64,000 nucleotides of DNA from a virus: the IMG/VR virus record IMGVR_UViG_3300019458_000027, positions 1 through 64,000 of that record; one strand, given 5' to 3'. Made by a program: the position numbers and the translations under genes. Of the stretch, positions 41,711 to 48,680 are shown in pieces. How positions within the stretch are numbered: position 1 is the stretch's first letter; each line of letters starts with the position of its first letter. Under the pieces are notes generated by a model. The model was not told where the DNA came from, did no database searches, and saw only the letters and a program-made list of their open reading frames with translations.

Positions 41711-41804
41711 GCTTAATCTCCTTAAGGCAAACGCAGGAAAAAGTAATACTAGCATCGCTAGAGCCGGTAATGGTTGTCTGGGGTTTCATAATATAGTGTT
41801 TCAT
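41652..41804 (-). CDS. Possible small basic protein (50 aa), overlapping
   Basis: ATG in a TAATG junction with the HAD gene, preceded by GGGGGTAGGG, gives MKHYIMKPQTTITGSSDASI and a lysine/arginine-rich end. It overlaps the next gene by 59 bases in another frame. The junction type matches other real genes here, but the sequence itself gives little support. Confidence 0.3.
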   Translation of the reverse strand: MKHYIMKPQTTITGSSDASITFSCVCLKEIKRGHPGKKLSSKKTSRKTKR

Positions 41805-42136
41805 TAAACCCTACCCCCATGCTTTTTGACCTGTTCCAAAGCTTCTTCTCTGGTGGTGTATTTAACCGAATTAGTTCCGAAATAAATATCCTTACGAGGC
41901 ATGCCATAAAGGACATGATGGTATGGAATCTTGTGCTTACTAAGCCACTGCTCAGTCTCCATCATGAGACTGGGGTCTCTGCTGGTGTAAAGTTCGATCT
42001 GATAATTCTTTAAGTGGAGGAGCTTGAGGAACTCTACTACCTCTTCTTTTGGAACCCGATCTTTCACCTCATCAAAAGCTGTAGATTTGGAAATTGGATT
42101 ACAAAGAACGCCATCAAGGTCGATTGCGATTATCAC
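41804..42136 (-). CDS. Small HAD-family phosphatase (110 aa)
   Basis: Begins IIAIDLDGVLCNP, the DxDGV/T motif I of HAD hydrolases. YQIELYTSRDP supplies motif II (T/S) and PRKDIYFGTNSV is in the motif III region. Lacks a cap domain, like small nucleotidase or polynucleotide-phosphatase-type HADs in phages. GTG start behind GGAGGG, overlapping the upstream stop as GTGA. Confidence 0.8.
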   Translation of the reverse strand: MIIAIDLDGVLCNPISKSTAFDEVKDRVPKEEVVEFLKLLHLKNYQIELYTSRDPSLMMETEQWLSKHKIPYHHVLYGMPRKDIYFGTNSVKYTTREEALEQVKKHGGRV

Positions 42137-42393
42137 AGTCTATGCCCTCCACGACTTTTTACCCTTGGTTTTAGCTTGCCTTTTTCCCGAATCTTCCATT
42201 TCTTCTTGATCACAGTAGGAATGGTATCATCCATACGAGGATCATAAGTTAACAACCCGATCTTCTTTTTGCTGATAATAAGTAGAACATTCCCACATTT
42301 TGGGCAACCGTTCAATGTAGACGTAATCGCCTTAGTGCCTTCTCTGATCTGAAAAAGCTGACCACAATTCACACATTCTGCCCAAAGATACAT
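42133..42393 (-). CDS. Zinc-ribbon protein with WKIREKGKL tail (86 aa)
   Basis: AECVNCGQLFQ and NGCPKCGNVLLI form a zinc ribbon. The C-terminus KKKWKIREKGKLKPRVKS shares a motif with the protein 43130-43429. ATG in a TAATG junction with the small basic gene upstream. Confidence 0.65.
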   Translation of the reverse strand: MYLWAECVNCGQLFQIREGTKAITSTLNGCPKCGNVLLIISKKKIGLLTYDPRMDDTIPTVIKKKWKIREKGKLKPRVKSRGGHRL

Positions 42394-42527
42394 TAGACCT
42401 CAGTGGTTTCTCCGAGCTTGGTTACTCGAATCCGTGGGTCGCTTTTCACCGATTTCTTGGCGTTCCCGTTATCTTTCAGAGAACGAACTTTCTTTTTAAG
42501 ACTTGCGTACTTACGAAATCTCACCAT
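42393..42527 (-). CDS. Small basic protein (44 aa)
   Basis: ATG at 42527 overlaps the end of 42511-42681 and the stop is in a TAATG junction with 42133-42393. The product MVRFRKYASLKKKVRSLKDN is highly basic with an acidic end LGETTEV. Probably nucleic-acid- or protein-binding; no family. Confidence 0.55.
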   Translation of the reverse strand: MVRFRKYASLKKKVRSLKDNGNAKKSVKSDPRIRVTKLGETTEV

Positions 42528-42681
42528 TTTTACATACCTCACATTGTTCTGGTTTCACTAGATTGATCATAGCGGGTTGACCCGCAAATTTCTTAAACAC
42601 CAAGGCCCGAACTTCCTTGTCCTCTTCGAAGTGCTGCTTACAAATGGGAAAGTATTTGAAATTTCCTACAGATTGTTTCAT
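42511..42681 (-). CDS. Small zinc-like protein (56 aa)
   Basis: The ATG at 42681 overlaps the upstream stop as ATGA, preferred over longer forms that overlap by more than 70 bases. MKQSVGNFKYFPICKQHFEE and PEQCEVCKNGEIS give a few possible zinc ligands. Function unknown. Confidence 0.55.
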   Translation of the reverse strand: MKQSVGNFKYFPICKQHFEEDKEVRALVFKKFAGQPAMINLVKPEQCEVCKNGEIS

Positions 42682-42947
42682 GATCGTACTACCTTTAAAA
42701 TTTGGATAATGGTCCATGTTAACCCTCCCGCACCCAGGGCAATTTTCCATAATAGTGCGGCAAACTCTTTCACAGCTTCGAAACCAATCTTTTGATTAAG
42801 CAGTGCATCCAATCCTTCTTCAATTTCCTCTAGGTCCTTCTTGTCCTGGAGCTTGTCCTCTGCATATTGCTTCTCAAAGTTTCTGACCTCGTTTTTGAGA
42901 ACGGCCATTTCTTTCTCTACTTGGTTGCACTTTTCGCAATCGCTCAT
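42678..42947 (-). CDS. Coiled-coil protein with C-terminal membrane span (89 aa)
   Basis: MSDCEKCNQVEKEMAVLKNE starts a charged coiled coil (with a CxxC). Residues 62-86 (FAALLWKIALGAGGLTWTII) are a membrane span. The topology is like small phage tail-anchored proteins or some holin/antiholin partners. ATGA overlaps on both sides. Confidence 0.6.
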   Translation of the reverse strand: MSDCEKCNQVEKEMAVLKNEVRNFEKQYAEDKLQDKKDLEEIEEGLDALLNQKIGFEAVKEFAALLWKIALGAGGLTWTIIQILKVVRS

Positions 42948-43111
42948 TTAGCTTTCCTGTCTCCAAATCGGCTTTTAAATTCAACTATAATTTCGTCTAC
43001 AAATAAATTACAATCAAACAATCGGCAAACCCCGTACTGATTCAGTATATCGGTTACCCATTTTCTGACTTCGGAGAGGGAGAGTTCGTATTTTTCGTCT
43101 TGATCGTCCAC
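42944..43111 (-). CDS. Small hypothetical protein (55 aa, GTG start)
   Basis: The frame GTG at 43111 reads VDDQDEKYELSLSEVRKWVT and ends CNLFVDEIIVEFKSRFGDRK, overlapping the next gene as ATGA. It is in the same frame as 43130-43429, directly past that gene's TGA, so read-through would fuse them. Codon and residue composition look natural. Function unknown. Confidence 0.6.
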   Translation of the reverse strand: MDDQDEKYELSLSEVRKWVTDILNQYGVCRLFDCNLFVDEIIVEFKSRFGDRKAK

Positions 43112-43446
43112 TTTTGTCTCATTGGAGGTTCAGACAAGCTTACCCTTTTCTCGAATTTTCCACTTGGTCTTGGAGGAGGTAGGAGGAGCGGGTACTTTGG
43201 TGCCATTGGGAGGTACTGTTCCCCATTTCCTAAGATATTCAATGAAGGCAAGTTCTTCGAGGTATCTCTGGAGTTCTTCTCTTGATGTGATGAGGTACAC
43301 GGTTTGCCCAGGGCCTTGGTTAGAAGAGGCTTGATTATCCGACTGAGTACGGTCAGAATTATAGCTAGTCCTTCGACGAAGCCCACCAGTGCCATTACTA
43401 CTATAAAAATCGTAGCGAACAAATCGCATCCTCTCCTCCCAAACAT
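43054..43446 (-). CDS. Alternative overlapping frame with membrane segment
   Basis: ATG in a TAATG junction with 43446-45098 gives MFGRRGCDLFATIFIVVMAL continuing VGFVEGLAIILTVLSRIIK, a good membrane span. The later part overlaps 43130-43429 and 42944-43111 and is proline/lysine-rich, probably non-coding. The truth may be a membrane protein whose C-terminus lies in the other frame. Confidence 0.35.
   Translation of the reverse strand: MFGRRGCDLFATIFIVVMALVGFVEGLAIILTVLSRIIKPLLTKALGKPCTSSHQEKNSRDTSKNLPSLNILGNGEQYLPMAPKYPLLLPPPRPSGKFEKRVSLSEPPMRQKWTIKTKNTNSPSPKSENG
43130..43429 (-). CDS. Hypothetical protein with WKIREKGKL tail (99 aa)
   Basis: ATG behind GGGAGGAG. The first 45 residues are low-complexity (SYNSDRTQSDNQASSNQGPG). 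The second half is protein-like (LITSREELQRYLEELAFIEY) and ends KTKWKIREKGKLV, shared with 42133-42393. It overlaps an alternative frame (43054-43446) whose N-terminus is a clear membrane segment. Confidence 0.5.
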   Translation of the reverse strand: MRFVRYDFYSSNGTGGLRRRTSYNSDRTQSDNQASSNQGPGQTVYLITSREELQRYLEELAFIEYLRKWGTVPPNGTKVPAPPTSSKTKWKIREKGKLV

Positions 43447-45098
43447 TATTTGGCTTTTGCCTTTACCGTTACATACCAATGCTGACTATTGGCAACACTG
43501 GCCCCACCTCTAAAAGGCGCATCGTGCGTTCCATAATTGACTACCTCATGATCAATTTTAGCGGATTTAAGCCCTGCAGTTACTTTATCTCTAAAGTCCT
43601 CGGCAGACTTCCCGTAACTATAGAAGAATTGCCGTCTAATTACAAGATTTCCAGATTTGTCCTTCCCCACCGAATCTGGGTGCACCCCCGCATTCTGTAG
43701 TGAAGTCTTCACGCTAGCTGGTGATAGGGTCTTTGGAGTCGGTGCTGGCCCTTCTTTTGGTTCCTTCTCGCCCCTAAAAGGCGGTTTATCGTAATGACCG
43801 GCGGTTGCCTGATCATAGGCTTCTTGAGCTTCTTGTCTTTCACTCTCGGTGTATCGATCCCTGCTCTCCCCTGCTCCTTCGCCAAATTTACCATCGGGAT
43901 CACGGGGATGCTTTGCCTCATCCCACTCTTTTTGAATTTTATCAAGCTCAAGATCGGACAATTCTTTGTTTCTACTAGCGAGACTAATAGCGTCCCGTGC
44001 TCTATCAAGAGCTTTAGTTACTTTCTCGTCCTTCACGCCCATATCATGAACATCTTCAGGCCGTGGATGAAGCTCTCTATCCGATTCTTTCTGATTCTCA
44101 GCATAGTCCTTATATACACGATCGATGACTTCTGACATTGATTGAGTATCCTGTTCGCTATACTCGGCGTCATCGTCCTGTTCGTAATCACGAAGCTCAT
44201 CGGCCAGATGCCTGCCATAACTAGATCCCAAGAAATCCTCCACCTCTTGATTGGTGAGGTCCATATACTCCAAAGAATCGGCCACAAACTCATCATGATC
44301 GGAGTTCCGATCTGTCGCCACACTAAAATAGCCCCAATCTTTCAGCGAAGCCCTTTCTGGAGTTGCCAAATCCCTCATATGCTCTCGAAGGGGCTTATCT
44401 TCTTTTCCTGCGCCCCCACCTGCTCCTTCACCGAATTTCCCACTCTCATCCCGTGGGTGTTTACTCTCATCCCACTCTCCTTTGAGAAGGGCCGACAAAT
44501 CACGAAGTTGATCAATAAGTTTGGTGGTGTGCTTTCCTTTGTCCTCGCCGTGGGTCGTTCTCACGTTCTCGTTCTGGTATTCCTGCCCATCTCTAGAACC
44601 AGCAGAACCCCCCGCACCAGGGTCATAATTGATCCCTGTTATTGGATTCGTACCAATAGCGTCGGGCTTAATACCAATGTCGGCTTTATTAAGATCATCG
44701 GCTAGTGGACCCAAAAACTTCTTTTGGTGGATAAGGGGATTTCCTCTCCAATCAAAGATCGGTCCGGATTCTCCTGTGAAGGAGTGCTCAGGATCGGTCG
44801 TTGCTCTTTCCTCTTCTTTAATAAGATCGGCATACTCGTTGACGCATTGCCCACCAACACCCTTGATCATGCCCCGATCTCCGATAAAAGCAGGATTACT
44901 AATGTCTCTACAAAGGGAAGCTAAATCATCAAAGAGTTTTCGTACCCACTTCCCCTTAGATTTCTTATATTTGGCTTTGGCAGCTGACCAAGCAATAGCG
45001 GAAGCTGTACCTTTGTCCTTCCCACTAGAAACAGCGGATCGGTAAGCTCCCTCTAAAATCCTATTAAGCCCCGAAGGGCCTCCTTCTACTTGAGGCAT
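43446..45098 (-). CDS. Large modular virion-region protein with HPRD linkers (550 aa)
   Basis: Residues 10-55 look ChaB-like (GTASAIAWSAAKAKYKKSKG). Linker GEWDESKHPRDESGKFGEG (about 209) precedes a domain with DWGYFSVATDRNSDHD and FLGSSYGRHLADELRD, homologous to 36869-37981. A second linker KEWDEAKHPRDPDGKFGEG (about 394) leads to a C-terminal alpha/beta domain (FYSYGKSAEDFRDKVTAGLK). The layout suggests a polyvalent protein built from exchangeable modules. Confidence 0.65.
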   Translation of the reverse strand: MPQVEGGPSGLNRILEGAYRSAVSSGKDKGTASAIAWSAAKAKYKKSKGKWVRKLFDDLASLCRDISNPAFIGDRGMIKGVGGQCVNEYADLIKEEERATTDPEHSFTGESGPIFDWRGNPLIHQKKFLGPLADDLNKADIGIKPDAIGTNPITGINYDPGAGGSAGSRDGQEYQNENVRTTHGEDKGKHTTKLIDQLRDLSALLKGEWDESKHPRDESGKFGEGAGGGAGKEDKPLREHMRDLATPERASLKDWGYFSVATDRNSDHDEFVADSLEYMDLTNQEVEDFLGSSYGRHLADELRDYEQDDDAEYSEQDTQSMSEVIDRVYKDYAENQKESDRELHPRPEDVHDMGVKDEKVTKALDRARDAISLASRNKELSDLELDKIQKEWDEAKHPRDPDGKFGEGAGESRDRYTESERQEAQEAYDQATAGHYDKPPFRGEKEPKEGPAPTPKTLSPASVKTSLQNAGVHPDSVGKDKSGNLVIRRQFFYSYGKSAEDFRDKVTAGLKSAKIDHEVVNYGTHDAPFRGGASVANSQHWYVTVKAKAK

Positions 45099-45107
45099 TT
45101 ATCCTCC

Positions 45108-47225
45108 TTAATCCAAAGCTAATTGCAGAACCCCGGCGAGGGGTTCAGTTATCGTATTCCCACGCCCTGCATTATAAAGAATAGACCGTTCATCCTCAGT
45201 TAACACCCGTTTCCAGAAACCGACCTCATCGATGCGACCATTCATAGCATTTGGGGTGGTGGGAAATGCCGGATTTATTCCTATGGCGAACGCAGAGGCG
45301 GTAGAATTTATCGAATCGTCATGAAAAGCGGTCTCCACAGGTCCGTTATCAACCTGCATAGAAAGGAGATCGGCATCAGGATCATGCCACGCTACTACAA
45401 AATACCATCTCCCTATCTGAATGGCTCCAGTAGAAACATAATTTAAATCAGAATCGTTGGTAGGAGCACCCCTAGTACCAAATTGGAATAAGATAGGTCC
45501 TAAGTCTGTAGCGGTTTGTAGAAAATATTCTACGGCGGAAGCCCCACCCGAACCAAACTTAGCAACCATAGTTTGCCCATTGCTGACGGAATCGAAGTAG
45601 ACCCAACAAGCGAGGGAAAATGGCACAGTCCCAGGTCTAAGTGGCGTAATATCCGCTCTACTGAGATACTCGGCGTTTGCCGCCGTAAATTGCCCTGCTG
45701 ATCCTACTTTTCCAGGGTTAAAAGTAACGGTATTATTGTCGGTTAAATCCTTCTTTCTGGTGTAGGAGTTTCCTAATCCAGAATTGTAAAGATCCTCTCT
45801 TTCTTTAGCCGTCAACAACCTCTTCCAAAAACCAACTTCATCAATTCGGCCATCCAAGGTCTGACTATCTTGGTTATTGGTACGACCCAGTTCAAATGGT
45901 GCTGTACCATCATTTGGTACAAGTCCAGCGGTTGCTGTTGACTCTATTATTCCGTTATTAATCTGTAGATTTATGGTATTAGCAACAGAATCATGCCAAG
46001 CCACTACAAAATACCAGGTGGCATTTGCAAGAAGTACCGTCGAATTAACGGTTACAAAAGTACCGTCTGATGCAAATACACGCCATTTAAATCTACGTTT
46101 TGTTTGATCCCCATCCAGATCGGTTTCGAAAAGATCGTATTCTCGATTGGGTGCTACGCCGGCCTTTGAAAGCATACCAGAAGTAACCGATACATTATCG
46201 AAATAAATCCAACCGGCAAAAGTAAAATCAATGTCTCCCACAGAAAGATCGGCATTATCAGCAACCGAAAGGTATTCAATATTGGCCATAGTGAATTGCG
46301 CTGCTTTAACTTTTGTTCCTTGATTTTGAGTAACGGTATTATTGTCGGTAAGATTGCTTCCAGGAAGATAGGTGTTTCCTCTACTTGCTAAATAAAGGTC
46401 TTTACGCTCCCTCTCGGTAAGGACTCTTTTCCAAAAACCAACTTCGTCAATTCGGCCATCCCAAGGACCGGCAACTCCTAGTGAGCCGATATTAAAGGGG
46501 CCGGTCAAGTCGGAGATGGTTAGAGTCTTAGTTACACTATCTACCGCCCCGCCATTAACCTGAATATTAATAGTGTTTGCTGTCTCATCGTGCCAACCCA
46601 CAACGAAGTACCAAACTCCAGTGGACAGAGTACCGAAAGAATCTGCTGTTACAAATTCGGAAGCATCTATTAAATCTTTTACTAGAAACTGAAATTTATT
46701 AAGACTTCCACTTACCCGAAGTTGCCATTCGTCTTTCCCACCAGTGTTATCCCCTTTGCTAGCTATGACTCTGGTGGTTCCGGTGCTATCGAGGTAAACC
46801 CATGCACAAATAGTAAAGTCAATCTCTCCAGTAGAGAGAGATGCATTGTCAGCTATCTGAAGATACTCGACGTTAGCAGCTACGAATTGCGCTGATTTTC
46901 CCCTTTTTCCATCAGCTTGTGTAACTGTGTTGTTGTCTGTAAGATGGTTAGAACCTTTTGAATCAAATCGGGTTCCGCTCGTCTCTTCTAGTTTCCAGTA
47001 TGCTACCAAACTCTCTGACATTTTCTTGGTTCGGTCTACTGCAAATCGGTCTGTGGTTTCATCTTCTCTTGTTCCTGATGCTTCGTCTAAAGTCCAATAG
47101 CCAAACAACTCGTCGGTCAAGGTCCGGTTCGTATCAAGCTCGAAATGCCCTCCCCACCTATCTCTACGAATCCCACTAGTTTCTTCTAGCTTGTAATAGG
47201 CTTTAAGATCGGTAACTAAGGGCAT
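45108..47225 (-). CDS. Triple laminin-G-like lectin-domain protein (705 aa)
   Basis: Three units of about 210 residues, each with SGTRxD, LTDNNTV, EYLSxADNxxLSxGDIDFT, WYFVVAWHDxxxNTINIQ and GRIDEVGFWKRVLTxxER. This is the Laminin_G_3/concanavalin-like fold. Short SGTR units at the N-terminus look like truncated extra repeats. Probably a surface protein binding glycans, displayed on the virion; the attachment site is unknown. Confidence 0.8.
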   Translation of the reverse strand: MPLVTDLKAYYKLEETSGIRRDRWGGHFELDTNRTLTDELFGYWTLDEASGTREDETTDRFAVDRTKKMSESLVAYWKLEETSGTRFDSKGSNHLTDNNTVTQADGKRGKSAQFVAANVEYLQIADNASLSTGEIDFTICAWVYLDSTGTTRVIASKGDNTGGKDEWQLRVSGSLNKFQFLVKDLIDASEFVTADSFGTLSTGVWYFVVGWHDETANTINIQVNGGAVDSVTKTLTISDLTGPFNIGSLGVAGPWDGRIDEVGFWKRVLTERERKDLYLASRGNTYLPGSNLTDNNTVTQNQGTKVKAAQFTMANIEYLSVADNADLSVGDIDFTFAGWIYFDNVSVTSGMLSKAGVAPNREYDLFETDLDGDQTKRRFKWRVFASDGTFVTVNSTVLLANATWYFVVAWHDSVANTINLQINNGIIESTATAGLVPNDGTAPFELGRTNNQDSQTLDGRIDEVGFWKRLLTAKEREDLYNSGLGNSYTRKKDLTDNNTVTFNPGKVGSAGQFTAANAEYLSRADITPLRPGTVPFSLACWVYFDSVSNGQTMVAKFGSGGASAVEYFLQTATDLGPILFQFGTRGAPTNDSDLNYVSTGAIQIGRWYFVVAWHDPDADLLSMQVDNGPVETAFHDDSINSTASAFAIGINPAFPTTPNAMNGRIDEVGFWKRVLTEDERSILYNAGRGNTITEPLAGVLQLALD

Positions 47226-48680
47226 TTAGACCTCCACCAACTCTTTCCCAAAGGCGGGAGACTTCGATTTCAAGATTGCTCTGACTGTGTTTCCCCTTCC
47301 GGCGTTGTAAAGATCAGAACGTTCTTGGGAAGTTAAAACCCGTTTCCAGAATACAGCTTCGTCTATCCTTCCATTCCAAAAATTGGATGGCGTGGTGTCA
47401 AGATTTATAGCTCCAATTCCTAAAGATGAAGTCCCAACAAAAACCCCTAGAGTGTGAGAGGAAGAATCTATGGTTCCATTATTAATTTGAATGTTGATAG
47501 TATTAGCTTCGGGGTCATGCCATGCCACAATAAGATGCCATGAAGCGGTTGATGGGGAACCAAAGCTATTGGCAAGTAAGGAGACGATACCGCCTGGTGA
47601 TCCATCGTTGTCCACAAAGAACCTAAACCTGTCCTCTGAGTTTCGGTAGTCAATTCCAAACTCTCGTTGGTCAGTGGAATCGTTACTTTTAGTGTATATA
47701 GCCATGTTCCCTGGCTTGCTATCTAAATATACCCACGCCGACACCGTAAAACCTATATCGCCCGTTTTGATTGCGGAATTATTGGCTCGGTTAAGGTATT
47801 CACTGTTCGCCCGTACAAATTGCCCCGCTCGACTCCTGATCCCCGTGTTTACCCCAACTGTGTTATTATCGGTCAAACTTAACGACCTGGTATAAGAATT
47901 TCCTCTCCCTGAATTATAAAGAAGGGATCGTTCCTCTGCTGTCAAGACTCTTTTCCAAATTCCTACTTCGTCAATACGCCCATCGTGGAAACCACCATGG
48001 GTAGTTGGTTCATTTCCCATAGTAAACTCATGAGTGCTATCAAAACTCCCGCCGCTTCTACTCGTAGAATCTATCGCACCACCATTAATTTGAACATTCA
48101 TTGTATCATTAACCGAATCGTGCCAAACAACAACAAAGTACCAAGTATTAATAGATAAAATAACGGTGGATGACAAAGTGGTGGAATTGATTCCATTGGC
48201 AACTACAAACTCAACAATAGGTCTTGTACCCCCCAACCCAGTGGCGTTATTGACTCTAACGAGATATTCATTTTGTGCGGCGACGTTGGAACTTCCCTTT
48301 GCAACGAAATTGAACGCCGTATCTCCGGAGGACGGCGGCACTGAATCCATATAGAACCAGAACGCTATCGTAAAATCTATATCACCCATACTAATATCAG
48401 AATTGTCTGCAACACTAAGATATTCACTATTGGCCCGTGTAAATTGCGCTCCCCTAACTTTCTTACCAAGTGCTTGAGTTACTGTATTATTGTCGGTAAG
48501 ATGGTTGGTTCCCTTTTCGTCCTCCCTGGTTCCGCTTAACTCATCCAAAGTCCAATAAGCCACCAGATTATTAGGAAGGGTGTTTCTAGCGTCCCGCTCG
48601 AATTTGTTGCCCCAGGCGTCAAATCTGGTCCCGCTCGTCTCATCCAATTGCCATAACGCTTTAAGATCGGAAGTTAGCAT
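47226..48680 (-). CDS. Double laminin-G-like lectin-domain protein (484 aa)
   Basis: Two full units (RANSEYLNRANNSAIKTGDI, and NGRIDEAVFWKRVLTSQERS in the second). It is the middle gene of three tandem paralogues; its end meets the next gene with no gap and its start overlaps the upstream gene by seven bases. The repeated modules and DNA similarity suggest the trio arose by duplication and can recombine. Confidence 0.8.
   Translation of the reverse strand: MLTSDLKALWQLDETSGTRFDAWGNKFERDARNTLPNNLVAYWTLDELSGTREDEKGTNHLTDNNTVTQALGKKVRGAQFTRANSEYLSVADNSDISMGDIDFTIAFWFYMDSVPPSSGDTAFNFVAKGSSNVAAQNEYLVRVNNATGLGGTRPIVEFVVANGINSTTLSSTVILSINTWYFVVVWHDSVNDTMNVQINGGAIDSTSRSGGSFDSTHEFTMGNEPTTHGGFHDGRIDEVGIWKRVLTAEERSLLYNSGRGNSYTRSLSLTDNNTVGVNTGIRSRAGQFVRANSEYLNRANNSAIKTGDIGFTVSAWVYLDSKPGNMAIYTKSNDSTDQREFGIDYRNSEDRFRFFVDNDGSPGGIVSLLANSFGSPSTASWHLIVAWHDPEANTINIQINNGTIDSSSHTLGVFVGTSSLGIGAINLDTTPSNFWNGRIDEAVFWKRVLTSQERSDLYNAGRGNTVRAILKSKSPAFGKELVEV

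Noticed and set aside
43054-43446. Spanin pair for the overlapping frames
   Set aside because: A nested frame with a membrane span recalls Rz/Rz1, but the inner frame has no lipoprotein box and no lysis genes are adjacent.
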